The notes beneath the pieces are model-generated. The model searched no databases and was not told the DNA's origin. It was given only the letters and a program-made list of their open reading frames with translations. From Dryocola clanedunensis (GTDB taxonomy: Bacteria; Pseudomonadota; Gammaproteobacteria; Enterobacterales; Enterobacteriaceae), in NCBI RefSeq assembly GCF_025215155.1, contig NZ_JALHAM010000118.1: a stretch of 64,000 nt of DNA. One strand, given 5' to 3'. How positions within the stretch are numbered: the first letter of the stretch is position 1; every line of letters begins with the position of its first letter. A program made the translations under genes and the position numbers. Shown piece after piece: positions 25,295 through 34,580 of the stretch.

Positions 25295-26026
25295 TTAGCC
25301 CAGATCGCCAAAGCGCACCTGCAGTGCGGTAATGGCGGTGAGCGCGGTAGTCTCAGTACGCAGAACGCGAGGTCCCAACAGAATATCAGTAAATTGATGC
25401 TCTGCGGTCATGGCAATTTCATCACTCGTTAAGCCACCTTCCGGGCCAATCAACAAGCGTACACGTTGAACTGGCTGAGGCAGGGTGTTGATGCTGGCGC
25501 TGGCGCGAGGATGAAGATTGAGCTTCAGGCTGTTGTCTTCTTCGGCGCACCACGCTTCAAGGTCCATCGCCGGGCGGATTTCCGGCACCACGTTGCGTCC
25601 ACACTGCTCGCAGGCGGCAACGGCAATTTTACGCCACTGCTGGAGCTTCTTGTTGAGGCGTTCGGCATCCAGTTTTACGCCACAGCGTTCAGAAAACAAA
25701 GGGGTAATCACGTTCACACCAAGCTCAACGGCCTTCTGAATGGTGAACTCCATTTTTTCGCCGCGGGACATAACCTGGCCCAGATGGAGATGCAGCGGTG
25801 ATTCACGGTCATCAAGGTTTGCTGCCAGCACCTTAACGCGCACGCTTTTCTTATCCGCCTGCACGATTTCGGCGTCAAAAACCTGGTTGCTGCCGTCAAA
25901 TAGCTGAATGGCCTGGCCTGCACCCATGCGCAGCACGCGGCCCACATGGTTGGCGGCATCTTCGCTGAGTGCCACTTCGTGGCCTGCGGTGAGTAACTCC
26001 GGGTGGTGAATGCGGGGGATACGCAT
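25295..26026 (-). CDS. rsmE: 16S rRNA (uracil(1498)-N3)-methyltransferase
   Basis: A 243-residue SPOUT-class methyltransferase for U1498. An N-terminal PUA-like domain (HVGRVLRMGAGQ) precedes the knotted domain with LLIGPEGGLTSDE and LGPRVLRTETTALTAI, which form the SAM site. Length equals E. coli. Confidence 0.97.
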   Translation of the reverse strand: MRIPRIHHPELLTAGHEVALSEDAANHVGRVLRMGAGQAIQLFDGSNQVFDAEIVQADKKSVRVKVLAANLDDRESPLHLHLGQVMSRGEKMEFTIQKAVELGVNVITPLFSERCGVKLDAERLNKKLQQWRKIAVAACEQCGRNVVPEIRPAMDLEAWCAEEDNSLKLNLHPRASASINTLPQPVQRVRLLIGPEGGLTSDEIAMTAEHQFTDILLGPRVLRTETTALTAITALQVRFGDLG

Positions 26027-26079
26027 GCGTAAATTATCCGATGGTTATGCTGTATACCTGAACGCAGAGTAGATAAACA

Positions 26080-26147
26080 AAGCGTCGTCTGCCGAAAGCA
26101 GCGTTCGTTTTCGGCGGATGACGCAGGCTTATCCGCCCTACAAATCC
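26080..26147. repeat. REP-like intergenic palindrome
   Basis: GCGTCGTCTGCCGAAAGCAG faces the complementary TTTTCGGCGGATGACGC, followed by CTTATCCGCCCTAC. It resembles enterobacterial REP/PU elements and lies between rsmE and endA. Confidence 0.5.
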
Positions 26148-26191
26148 GATTTGGTCATGATAGCGTAATAAACAATTGCCGCTAGTGTAGG

Positions 26192-26899
26192 TTAGCTGTT
26201 TTGTGCCTGGCAAGCCCGCAGCACATAAGGGTTATGATTCCCCTGTACTTTCGCGATGCGTTTGTCGCGTTCGCACTCCCACGCGCTGACGGGGTAAGTT
26301 TTATTCCAGGCTTCAAAAAGCTGGGTCTGCTGGCGGGAAAGTTTCAGCTGATACTGGTCACGCATATAGAAATAAGTGCGGGCAATAGCACCCCTGGCGC
26401 GGGCGGGAGGCTCGGCGGCTTTTCCCTTAAAGTCGACCTTCATGGCGCACTGGCCATACTGGCCTTCACCCCCGTTCCACTGGCTGTACATGAAATTATT
26501 GCGGTCACCGTTCACTTCCCCAACGGCAGGCTGCAGGTTGTGCATATCGCTTTCCATTTTGCGATAGATTGGATCTTTGCTGCAGTTCTTTCTGCCGCCA
26601 TTCTGCCAGCACTGACGCTGATGGCCGAATTGCCAGGCCGGGACAACATGTTCCCATTCGATACGGGAGGCGCGGTTTTCATTTTTACGAACTTTATAAC
26701 CGCAGGATTCGAGATCCGGGATGCCCTTTTTACCCTGCCAGTTAATTTTGCAGCCGCAGTAGAAGGAGCCAGGTGCATCAGCGTTCAGTCTGGCTCCAGC
26801 CTTTTTGGCCTGAGAGAAGCTGTTGATACCGGTAGCGGATGCGAAAAAAGAGGAGAAGGCTGCAACAAGGGCAACGGCCAGAAGGTATTTGCGGGACAT
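26192..26899 (-). CDS. endA: Periplasmic DNA-specific endonuclease I
   Basis: A 235-residue secreted nuclease that makes double-strand cuts in DNA in the periplasm. A signal peptide (MSRKYLLAVALVAAFSSFFASA) is followed by the Endonuclease_1 core: EWEHVVPAWQFG with its catalytic histidine, DMHNLQPAVGEVNGDRNN, and several cysteines. Same length as E. coli EndA. Confidence 0.97.
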   Translation of the reverse strand: MSRKYLLAVALVAAFSSFFASATGINSFSQAKKAGARLNADAPGSFYCGCKINWQGKKGIPDLESCGYKVRKNENRASRIEWEHVVPAWQFGHQRQCWQNGGRKNCSKDPIYRKMESDMHNLQPAVGEVNGDRNNFMYSQWNGGEGQYGQCAMKVDFKGKAAEPPARARGAIARTYFYMRDQYQLKLSRQQTQLFEAWNKTYPVSAWECERDKRIAKVQGNHNPYVLRACQAQNS

Positions 26900-26984
26900 T
26901 TCCTGAATCCTTACTAAAACAAGCCCGCACCCTACCTGAGGATTTATCCAGCTTCAATAAGAAATTTTAGGAAGTTTTTAATTA

Positions 26985-27506
26985 TTATTTTTGATTACAG
27001 GAAGTTGTCTCTTCCGGTTTTAAGAGATCCCCACATTGTACGCAGCGGTACTCTGATTCACCGCGCAACACTCGGTTGTGACGGCGCACGGTAAGCTGAT
27101 GCTGCTGGCAACGGCAGCGGTAGGGGAAGGTATTGTGGCGCACCGACTGCACTTCAAACTGATGGGTTCGCCGCGCGGGGACGCCCATGACGCTTTCCAT
27201 CATCCATTTCCATTCTTTGCCGTGGGGTGCAACGCGGCCAAAGTGTTTCCAGACCAGCAGATGAGCCAGCTCGTGGGGAACAACCTCTTCAATAAAAGCC
27301 TGTTGGTTTTCCATCAGCAGCACGGGATTGAGGCGGATTTCGTAACTTTCCATCCATGCCGTGCCCGCTGCCGTCCCTCGCTGTTGATAAACAAGTTTCG
27401 GTTCCGGGTAGCTGCGGCCTAAATGCAGGTTTGCCTGCTGTAGTTTGTCGCGCAGGCTGCGCATGACGGCCTGTTGGATGGCGATGGGGAGTCGAGGGGA
27501 TTTCAT
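26985..27506 (-). CDS. sprT: SprT family zinc metalloprotease-like protein
   Basis: A 173-residue protein with the HELAHL zinc motif near residue 78 and a C-terminal zinc ribbon (CRCQQH … CVQCGD). Related to eukaryotic Spartan; the cellular role in enterics is unresolved. The C-terminus runs eight residues beyond E. coli SprT. Confidence 0.94.
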   Translation of the reverse strand: MKSPRLPIAIQQAVMRSLRDKLQQANLHLGRSYPEPKLVYQQRGTAAGTAWMESYEIRLNPVLLMENQQAFIEEVVPHELAHLLVWKHFGRVAPHGKEWKWMMESVMGVPARRTHQFEVQSVRHNTFPYRCRCQQHQLTVRRHNRVLRGESEYRCVQCGDLLKPEETTSCNQK

Positions 27507-27577
27507 AGCGGCAGAGGATAGAATGTGTGAAGACTGGGTGCAAGCCCCTCTCCGAGCGGAAAGGGGCCTTTGGTGGC

Positions 27578-28975
27578 TTAGTCGTGAGCGCCGATCTCAC
27601 GTAATGGACGGCCTTTCATCAGGTTACGTTCAATGTGTTCCAGGGAAACGTGTTTGGTTTCCGGAACCAGCCAGAGAGTCAGCAGGATAAAGAAGACGTT
27701 CAGACCTGCGTAGACCCAGAAGGTGTTCGCGTTACCCAGCGTGTTAAGCATGGTCAGGAACGTTGCGCCGACAATCATGTTGGCAATCCAGTTAGTGGTG
27801 GTTGAGCAGGTGATACCAAAATCGCGGCCTTTCAGCGGCTGGATTTCAGAACACAGTACCCAAATCAGCGGGCCGGCGCTCATCGCAAAACCAACGATAA
27901 ACATCAGCAGCATCGCCACGGCGAAGTACTGCGCGCCCTGGGAGTGAATACCAACGTGCAGCATGGTACCCAGCACGCCCATACCGGTCGCCATGACCAG
28001 GAAGCCCAGCACCAGCGTTGGCTTACGGCCCCAGCGGTCAACCAGACCGATGGCAATGAAGGTTGCCAGTACGTTAATCAGACCTACGATAACCGTCCCC
28101 CACATCTGCTGCGTGGTGTTGGTGAAGCCTGCAATTTCAAAGATTTTTGGCGCGTAATACATGATGACGTTCATGCCGGTGAACTGCTGCATGACCTGTA
28201 AAAGCACCCCAAGAAAAACGGCACGGCGGAAGTTGTTGTTACTGCGGAACAATGACCAGCCGCTCTGCTTAACCTGCAGGCTTTCGCGGATCTCTTCCAG
28301 CTCACGTTTCGCTTCTGCGCTGCTGTCGCGCAGGCGCAGCAGGACGCGCTCGGCATCGTGGAAGCGGCGTTTAGCCGCGAACCAGCGCGGGCTGTCCGGC
28401 AGGAAGAAGACGCCAACCAGCAGAATCAGAGCCGGAATAGTAATCACGCCCAGCATCCAGCGCCAGGAGCCGCTGTAGCTGAAGGCGGTATCAGAGAGAT
28501 AAGCACCGAGAATACCGATGGTGATCATCAGCTGATACATAGAGATCATACTGCCGCGAATTTTCTCCGGGGCAATCTCGGAAAGGTAAAGCGGAGCGGT
28601 GTACGAAGCGACGCCCACGGCCAGACCCAGCAGGACGCGGGAGACGATCAGGACTTCTGCGTTCGGAGAGAAGGCGGAGCAAAGGGAACCTGCGACAAAC
28701 AGCACGGCACCAATCATCAGGCTGTATTTACGGCCTAAACGGAAGGAGAGCCAGCCGCTGCCTACGGCACCGACGGCAGCGCCAAACATCATCGAGCTAA
28801 CCACCCACTCCTGCTGGTGTGCGGTAATCTGAAAATCTTTCGCAATGAACGGCAGGGCGCCGGCGATAACGCCAATGTCCAGGCCAAACAGTAAACCTGC
28901 GAGCGCTGCGAGGAAGCAAACAAAAAAGGTCATGCTTTTGTTTGATGTCCGGTGTTTCTTATTAGTGTCAGGCAT
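27578..28975 (-). CDS. galP: Galactose:H+ symporter
   Basis: A 465-residue MFS sugar porter with 12 transmembrane segments. Sugar-porter motifs include RLGRKYS after TM2, PESPRW-type PDSPRWF near 205, the QQFTGMN sugar-binding motif near 280 and DRWGRKP. It imports galactose and glucose with protons. Upstream lie a CRP site and two Gal-type operators, matching GalR/GalS and CRP control known in E. coli. Confidence 0.97.
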   Translation of the reverse strand: MPDTNKKHRTSNKSMTFFVCFLAALAGLLFGLDIGVIAGALPFIAKDFQITAHQQEWVVSSMMFGAAVGAVGSGWLSFRLGRKYSLMIGAVLFVAGSLCSAFSPNAEVLIVSRVLLGLAVGVASYTAPLYLSEIAPEKIRGSMISMYQLMITIGILGAYLSDTAFSYSGSWRWMLGVITIPALILLVGVFFLPDSPRWFAAKRRFHDAERVLLRLRDSSAEAKRELEEIRESLQVKQSGWSLFRSNNNFRRAVFLGVLLQVMQQFTGMNVIMYYAPKIFEIAGFTNTTQQMWGTVIVGLINVLATFIAIGLVDRWGRKPTLVLGFLVMATGMGVLGTMLHVGIHSQGAQYFAVAMLLMFIVGFAMSAGPLIWVLCSEIQPLKGRDFGITCSTTTNWIANMIVGATFLTMLNTLGNANTFWVYAGLNVFFILLTLWLVPETKHVSLEHIERNLMKGRPLREIGAHD

Positions 28976-29040
28976 AACGCCCTCCGGTTGGGTTATCAGA
29001 TTTTTCGCTGTTAAGGTTAGGTTAGCGGTACGTAAATTTG

Positions 29041-29056
29041 TGTGATAGTCATCACA
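29041..29056 (-). promoter_or_regulatory. CRP binding site of galP
   Basis: TGTGA-TAGTCA-TCACA is a perfect match to the CRP consensus half-sites with 6-base spacing. It lies 66-81 bases upstream of the galP start. Confidence 0.8.
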
Positions 29057-29059
29057 TTG

Positions 29060-29075
29060 GTGTAATCGGTTACAC
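29060..29075 (-). promoter_or_regulatory. GalR/GalS operator, proximal
   Basis: GTGTAATCGGTTACAC is a near-perfect 16-base palindrome agreeing with the gal operator consensus. It is three bases from the CRP site. Confidence 0.8.
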
Positions 29076-29243
29076 TAATGTCAAGTTATGTCATTAGTTT
29101 TAGCTCAGGTAAAACATAGCATTAAGCAGAGTGGCGGCAAGTTGATTGTTTTCTTTTCAGGCGATTCCGAAATGATTTGTAACGAGCAAAGCAATATCGA
29201 GGATGATGGAGAGAAAGGGCGAGCGTTATTCATTCGCAATGGC

Positions 29244-29259
29244 ATGTAATCGCTTTCAT
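29244..29259 (-). promoter_or_regulatory. GalR/GalS operator, distal candidate
   Basis: ATGTAATCGCTTTCAT keeps the conserved positions of a gal operator and is centred 184 bases from the proximal one. Two operators would allow looping, as in the gal operon. The rest of the 404-base galP-metK gap holds the metK terminator and nothing else recognised. Confidence 0.5.
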
Positions 29260-29335
29260 CACGTTTTTGTTTAACCCTGACTGGAAAGTATAGCCGAGAG
29301 GAGGGATTCAGGTAGTTTCAGGCGGCAGAAAGAGA

Positions 29336-29358
29336 AAAGGCCAGCTGAGCTGGCCTTT
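29336..29358 (-). terminator. metK terminator
   Basis: AAAGGCCAGC (29336-29345) pairs with GCTGGCCTTT (29349-29358); a T-rich tract follows on the minus strand. It lies 22 bases after the metK stop. Confidence 0.75.
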
Positions 29359-29379
29359 AAAGGAGGAAACCGTAGCGGA

Positions 29380-30534
29380 TTATTTCAGACCAGCAGCTTC
29401 ACGCAGCAGGGCAGCTTTGTCGGTTTTTTCCCATGGGAAATGTTCACGACCAAAGTGGCCGTACGCCGCGGTTTCTTTGTAGATTGGGTGCAACAGATCC
29501 AGCATCTGGATCAGGCCGTACGGACGCAGGTCGAAGAACTCGCGCACCAGCAGGGTCAGCTGTTCGGTAGAGATTTTCTCGGTGCCGAAGGTTTCAACCA
29601 TGATGGAGGTAGGTTCTGCAACGCCGATAGCGTAAGAGACCTGAATTTCGCAACGGTCGGCAAGGCCTGCCGCAACGATGTTTTTCGCAACATAACGCGC
29701 CGCGTACGCCGCAGAACGGTCTACTTTTGAAGGATCTTTACCGGAGAACGCACCGCCACCGTGACGGGCCATGCCGCCGTAGGTGTCCACGATGATTTTA
29801 CGTCCGGTCAGGCCGCAGTCACCCATTGGGCCACCAATAACAAAACGACCGGTCGGGTTGATGTGGTATTTAGTGGAAGCGTTCAGCCACTCTTCTGGCA
29901 GAACTGGCTTGATGATCTCTTCCATTACCGCTTCCTGCAGCGTTTTCAGCTCTACGTCTTCGGAGTGCTGGGTGGACAGGACTACCGCGTCAATACCCAC
30001 GATTTTGCCGTCGTCATACTGGAAGGTGATCTGGCTTTTCGCATCCGGACGCAGCCACGGCAGTGAACCATTTTTACGCACTTCGGCCTGACGCTGAACC
30101 AGGCGGTGAGCGTAAGTGATTGGCGCTGGCATCAGCACGTCGGTTTCATTGGTGGCATAGCCAAACATCAGACCCTGGTCGCCCGCGCCTTGCTCCAGCG
30201 GATCGGTACGGTCAACGCCCTGATTGATGTCCGGGGATTGTTTACCAATCGCGCTTAACACGGCGCAGGAGTTGGCGTCAAAGCCCATATCAGAATGCAC
30301 GTAGCCGATTTCACGCACCGTTTTACGGGTGATCTCTTCGATATCAACCCAGGCGCTGGTGGTGATTTCGCCGCCAACCAGAACCATGCCGGTTTTCACG
30401 TAGGTTTCACACGCTACGCGAGCTTTTGGATCCTGTTCGAGGATTGCGTCAAGCACCGCATCGGAGATTTGGTCAGCGATTTTATCAGGATGCCCTTCTG
30501 ATACAGACTCGGACGTAAAAAGGTGTTTAGCCAT
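29380..30534 (-). CDS. metK: S-adenosylmethionine synthase
   Basis: A 384-residue enzyme that makes SAM from methionine and ATP. It has GHPDKIADQISD near residue 14, GAGDQGLMFGYA near 117 and GGGAFSGKDPSKVDRSAAY near 260, the substrate and metal motifs. Length equals E. coli. Three met boxes upstream indicate MetJ repression. Its product feeds the spermidine pathway beside the polyamine genes speA and speB. Confidence 0.98.
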   Translation of the reverse strand: MAKHLFTSESVSEGHPDKIADQISDAVLDAILEQDPKARVACETYVKTGMVLVGGEITTSAWVDIEEITRKTVREIGYVHSDMGFDANSCAVLSAIGKQSPDINQGVDRTDPLEQGAGDQGLMFGYATNETDVLMPAPITYAHRLVQRQAEVRKNGSLPWLRPDAKSQITFQYDDGKIVGIDAVVLSTQHSEDVELKTLQEAVMEEIIKPVLPEEWLNASTKYHINPTGRFVIGGPMGDCGLTGRKIIVDTYGGMARHGGGAFSGKDPSKVDRSAAYAARYVAKNIVAAGLADRCEIQVSYAIGVAEPTSIMVETFGTEKISTEQLTLLVREFFDLRPYGLIQMLDLLHPIYKETAAYGHFGREHFPWEKTDKAALLREAAGLK

Positions 30535-30666
30535 ATTTTGTTCACCCTAAAGAGAATTCGGTTAGTACAGACCGCTGCCGAATGGCGCCTTTATCAGCAC
30601 GATGTGCTGATAATATGGAGTTTCGCCGTAGGTTGAGTGACAAGCAGTCTAACAGTTAATCGGTAT

Positions 30667-30690
30667 AGATGGATTAACATCTGGACGTCT
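30667..30690 (-). promoter_or_regulatory. MetJ operator: three tandem met boxes
   Basis: AGATGGAT, TAACATCT and GGACGTCT stand in tandem, each 8 bases, compared with the consensus AGACGTCT. They lie 130-160 bases upstream of metK. Matches established MetJ control of metK. Confidence 0.7.
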
Positions 30691-31197
30691 ATTTTAGGTT
30701 AACCCTTAAACAGATTGCCAGTGATTTTTCGAAATGATCACATTAATGGTTAAAACGAAGTGGCAATTTTTCCTGACGGGCCCGCATAACGCACATTTAT
30801 CCTTTGCTTTTTATGCTTGTTGTGGGTATAAAGCGGCGCGCGCGGCTCATTCACGAAGCACACATTTTGTGTTGCCCACTTCCAGCCGGGTTGAGCACTA
30901 ATTTTTAGCTTTGGCTTGTCGCATACCCAAACGGGATGCGTGGAGGTGATACGATTGAAAAACCGCTGTAATTCGCAAAATCTGGCGCGCCTGTCTGGTG
31001 TGGCCATGCCCCTCGCTACATGCATCTCTTTGCTATACCCCAGCCGATGTTATACCCATCTCGGCGCTTCTCAGGACTCCCGGGCCGGTTAGTCACGCCT
31101 GCAGTTTCTGAACAAGGGCGCTCTTGTCGTTGATGAGAGTTTTCTCGTGGTTTCGCCGATCCGTCCTGCGGAGCTCGGTAACGTGTTTTACAATGAT
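30691..31197. other. metK-speA intergenic region without a convincing gene
   Basis: About 500 bases between the metK operator and yqgB. A 91-codon minus-strand frame (30750-31025) has no good RBS and no recognised similarity. The right half probably holds the speA promoter and a long leader, as speA is known to have in E. coli; no clear -35/-10 pair was assigned. Confidence 0.5.
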
Positions 31198-31344
31198 ATG
31201 AAAAAGAAACCGGTCGCACAGCCAGTCTGTCAGCGTCTTATGCTGCCGCTACGCGCTGTTAATGGGTTGTTATTGCGGGATACCCCTGCGATAGTAGTCA
31301 ACTATTTTGCACATTCGTTTAAATTTGAGGTTCGCCATGTCTGA
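31198..31344 (+). CDS. yqgB: Small protein YqgB, overlapping the speA start
   Basis: A 48-residue protein. It starts MKKKPVAQ and later has AIVVNYF, matching the E. coli YqgB ends (MKKKPVAQ … AIVVNCF), a small protein reported in acid stress. Its last codons overlap speA by eight bases in another frame (31337-31344), so translation of yqgB could influence speA initiation. The RBS is weak. The longer in-frame start at 31147 is not conserved. Confidence 0.7.
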   Translation: MKKKPVAQPVCQRLMLPLRAVNGLLLRDTPAIVVNYFAHSFKFEVRHV

Positions 31345-33313
31345 CAAAATCTCTTCTGTTTCGGGTTCGTCAGTGGGCGAGCAGGATGGACACCGCTCCA
31401 TGCAGGAGGTTGCTATGAGCTCCCAGGAAGCCAGCAAAATGCTGCGTACTTACAATATTGCCTGGTGGGGTAATAACTACTACGACGTCAACGAGCTGGG
31501 CCATATTACTGTCTGCCCGGATCCTGATGTTCCCGATGCGCGTGTTGACCTTGCCGAACTGGTGAAGGCCCGTGAAGCCCAGGGGCAACGTTTGCCTGCG
31601 CTGTTCTGCTTCCCGCAGATTCTCCAGCACCGCCTGCGTTCTATTAACGCCGCGTTTAAACGTGCTCGTGAATCCTACGGCTATAAAGGCGACTACTTCC
31701 TCGTTTATCCGATTAAGGTGAACCAGCACCGCCGCGTGATTGAATCCCTGATTCATTCCGGCGAGCCGTTGGGCCTGGAAGCGGGTTCTAAAGCGGAGCT
31801 GATGGCGGTTCTGGCCCACGCGGGCATGACCCGTTCGGTGATTGTCTGTAACGGCTATAAAGACCGCGAGTACATCCGTCTGGCGCTGATCGGCGAGAAG
31901 ATGGGCCACAAGGTTTATCTGGTCATTGAGAAAATGTCCGAGATCCGCATCGTGCTGGAAGAAGCTGAGCGTCTGAACGTGGTGCCACGTCTGGGCGTGC
32001 GTGCGCGCCTGGCTTCGCAGGGCTCCGGTAAATGGCAGTCTTCCGGCGGAGAGAAATCTAAATTTGGCCTGGCGGCGACGCAGGTTCTGCAGCTGGTAGA
32101 AATGCTGCGCGAAGCCGGTCGTATCGACAGCCTTCAACTGCTGCACTTCCACCTTGGTTCGCAGATGGCGAACATTCGCGACATCGCCACCGGCGTGCGT
32201 GAATCTGCGCGTTTCTACGTTGAACTGCACAAGATGGGCGTCAACATTGAATGCTTCGACGTGGGCGGCGGCCTGGGCGTGGACTATGAAGGGACACGCT
32301 CTCAATCCGATTGTTCAGTCAACTATGGCCTGAACGAATATGCGAACAACATCATCTGGGCGATTGGCGACGCGTGTGAAGAACACGGCCTGCCGCACCC
32401 TACGGTGATCACCGAGTCCGGTCGTGCGGTGACCGCTCACCACACCGTGCTGGTGTCCAATATCATCGGCGTTGAGCGCAACGAATACACGGTTCCGGAA
32501 GCGCCAGCCGAAAATGCTCCGCGTGCGCTACAGAGCATGTGGGAAACCTGGGGCGAAATGCACGAGCCGAACAACCGTCGCTCGCTGCGCGAATGGCTGC
32601 ACGATAGCCAGATCGACCTGCACGATATCCACACCGGCTACGCATCAGGCGGTTATTCTCTGCAAGAGCGTGCCTGGGCGGAGCAGCTTTACCTGAGCAT
32701 GTGTAACGAAATTCAGCGTCTGCTGGATCCGAGCAACCGTGCGCACCGTCCGATCATCGACGAATTGCAGGAACGTATGGCGGATAAGATTTACGTCAAC
32801 TTCTCGCTGTTCCAGTCCATGCCGGATGCCTGGGGCATCGACCAGCTGTTCCCTGTTCTGCCGCTGGAAGGTCTGGACCAGGTGCCAGAGCGCCGCGCTG
32901 TGCTGCTGGATATCACCTGCGACTCCGATGGTGCTATCGATCACTACATCGACGGTGATGGTATCGCGACGACAATGCCAATGCCGGAGTACGATGCGGA
33001 TAACCCGCCGCTGCTGGGCTTCTTTATGGTTGGCGCGTATCAGGAAATCCTCGGCAATATGCACAACCTGTTCGGCGATACCGAAGCGGTGGACGTGTTC
33101 GTCTTCCCTGACGGCAGCGTTGAGGTTGAGCTGTCCGATGAAGGCGATACCGTAGCGGATATGCTTCGCTACGTGCAGCTCGACCCGGACACGTTGCTGA
33201 CACATTTCCGCGATCAGGTGAAGCACACAGACCTGGATGCCGCGCTCCAGCAGCAGTTCCTCGAAGAGTTCGAAGCTGGTTTGTATGGCTATACTTATCT
33301 GGAAGATGAGTAG
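31337..33313 (+). CDS. speA: Biosynthetic arginine decarboxylase
   Basis: A 658-residue fold-type III PLP enzyme that makes agmatine from arginine. The PLP lysine lies in VYPIKVNQHRR near residue 127, the glycine loop is GGGLGVDYEG near 310, and CDSDGAIDHYID supplies active-site residues. The mature-type start MSSQEASKM lies 27 residues in; the full start MSDKISS aligns with E. coli. It works with speB to form putrescine. Confidence 0.98.
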   Translation: MSDKISSVSGSSVGEQDGHRSMQEVAMSSQEASKMLRTYNIAWWGNNYYDVNELGHITVCPDPDVPDARVDLAELVKAREAQGQRLPALFCFPQILQHRLRSINAAFKRARESYGYKGDYFLVYPIKVNQHRRVIESLIHSGEPLGLEAGSKAELMAVLAHAGMTRSVIVCNGYKDREYIRLALIGEKMGHKVYLVIEKMSEIRIVLEEAERLNVVPRLGVRARLASQGSGKWQSSGGEKSKFGLAATQVLQLVEMLREAGRIDSLQLLHFHLGSQMANIRDIATGVRESARFYVELHKMGVNIECFDVGGGLGVDYEGTRSQSDCSVNYGLNEYANNIIWAIGDACEEHGLPHPTVITESGRAVTAHHTVLVSNIIGVERNEYTVPEAPAENAPRALQSMWETWGEMHEPNNRRSLREWLHDSQIDLHDIHTGYASGGYSLQERAWAEQLYLSMCNEIQRLLDPSNRAHRPIIDELQERMADKIYVNFSLFQSMPDAWGIDQLFPVLPLEGLDQVPERRAVLLDITCDSDGAIDHYIDGDGIATTMPMPEYDADNPPLLGFFMVGAYQEILGNMHNLFGDTEAVDVFVFPDGSVEVELSDEGDTVADMLRYVQLDPDTLLTHFRDQVKHTDLDAALQQQFLEEFEAGLYGYTYLEDE

Positions 33314-33337
33314 GGATTAACAGGTTCTGTTTTGTAG

Positions 33338-33363
33338 GGTGGATAAGCGAAGCGTCATCCACC
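33338..33363. repeat. REP-like palindrome
   Basis: GGTGGAT (33338-33344) faces ATCCACC (33357-33363) around AAGCGAAGCGTC. The same motif type recurs at 34500-34526, 34545-34573, 47290-47318, 50814-50845 and 58519-58544. Confidence 0.6.
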
Positions 33364-33492
33364 GCGTCTTTTAGTATTAGCGGCGGAGAGCACAGGCTTA
33401 TCCGTTCGACAATGTATAAATTGCGCACTATTGAATCAGAATGAAATTGCGGGGATAATCCGCCCCAATAAGCAGTCTCGGTACTAATCCAG

Positions 33493-33536
33493 TCCCTTTC
33501 TCGTCGGGTTTAACGACGCGAAAGGGATTTTTTTTT
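33493..33536 (+). terminator. Strong intrinsic terminator between speA and speB
   Basis: A 14-base stem with one mismatch (TCCCTTTCTCGTCG against CGACGCGAAAGGGA), loop GGTTTAA, then nine T. It ends 31 bases before speB, so speB is either separately transcribed or fed by read-through. Confidence 0.85.
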
Positions 33537-33567
33537 GCAAATGACACCATCACCGTGAGGACAGACA

Positions 33568-34488
33568 ATGAGCACCTTAGGCCATCAGTACGATAACTCC
33601 CTGGTCTCCAACGCCTTTGGTTTTTTACGTTTTCCGCTGAACTTCCAGCCGTACGACAGCGATGCAGACTGGGTTATCACCGGCGTTCCATTTGATGCGG
33701 CCACTTCTGGCCGTGCGGGCGGGCGTCACGGCCCGGCGGCTATTCGTCAGGTGTCCACTAACCTGGCCTGGGAAGGCAACCGCTTCCCGTGGAACTTCGA
33801 TATGCGCGAACGTCTGAACGTCGTGGACTGCGGCGATCTGGTTTACGCCTTCGGCGACGCGCGTGACATGAGCGAACGTCTGCAGGCCCACGCTGAAAAG
33901 CTGCTGGCAGCCGGTAAGCGCATGCTCTCCTTCGGTGGCGACCACTTCGTGACCCTGCCGCTGCTGCGCGCGCACGCTAAGCACTTCGGTAAAATGGCGC
34001 TGGTGCATTTCGATGCCCACACAGACACCTATGCGAACGGCTGCGAGTTCGACCACGGCACCATGTTTTATACTGCGCCGAATGAAGGTCTGATCGACCC
34101 GAACCACTCGGTGCAGATCGGTATCCGCACCGAGTTCGACAAAGATAATGGTTTCACCGTGCTGGACGCGGGCCAGGTTAATGACCGCAGCGTGGATGAT
34201 ATCCTGGCGCAGGTTAAGCAGATTGTTGGCGATATGCCGGTCTATCTGACCTTTGATATCGATTGTCTGGACCCGGCATTTGCGCCTGGCACCGGCACGC
34301 CGGTTATCGGTGGCCTGACGTCCGATCGCGCACTGAAGCTGGTGCGTGGTCTGAAAGACCTGAACATTGTCGGGATGGATGTTGTGGAAGTGGCTCCGGC
34401 CTATGACCAGTCCGAAATCACCGCTCTGGCAGGTGCGACGCTGGCGCTGGAAATGCTGTATATCCAGGCCGCTAAGAAAGGCGAGTAA
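33568..34488 (+). CDS. speB: Agmatinase
   Basis: A 306-residue ureohydrolase that splits agmatine into putrescine and urea. The binuclear manganese site motifs GGDHFVTLP, HFDAHTDTY and FDIDCLDPAFAPGTGTP are intact. Length equals E. coli. ATG 33568 is preceded by GAGGA. It is separated from speA by a terminator. Confidence 0.98.
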   Translation: MSTLGHQYDNSLVSNAFGFLRFPLNFQPYDSDADWVITGVPFDAATSGRAGGRHGPAAIRQVSTNLAWEGNRFPWNFDMRERLNVVDCGDLVYAFGDARDMSERLQAHAEKLLAAGKRMLSFGGDHFVTLPLLRAHAKHFGKMALVHFDAHTDTYANGCEFDHGTMFYTAPNEGLIDPNHSVQIGIRTEFDKDNGFTVLDAGQVNDRSVDDILAQVKQIVGDMPVYLTFDIDCLDPAFAPGTGTPVIGGLTSDRALKLVRGLKDLNIVGMDVVEVAPAYDQSEITALAGATLALEMLYIQAAKKGE

Positions 34489-34499
34489 TAAAGTGTAGT

Positions 34500-34573
34500 G
34501 TCGGATGGCGCAAACGCTTATCCGACCTGCGCAAAGCTTTTATAGGGTGGATACGTGTAAACGTTATCCACCC
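34500..34573. repeat. Two adjacent REP-like palindromes
   Basis: GTCGGAT/ATCCGAC at 34500-34526 and GGGTGGATA/TATCCACCC at 34545-34573 stand between the convergent speB and loiP genes. Confidence 0.6.
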
Positions 34574-34580
34574 TTTTAGT

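Noticed and set aside
30750..31025. A 91-codon minus-strand ORF between metK and speA
   Set aside because: No good RBS, no recognised similarity, and it lies in probable leader/promoter sequence. E. coli has small annotated ORFs near here, but no match could be made by eye.
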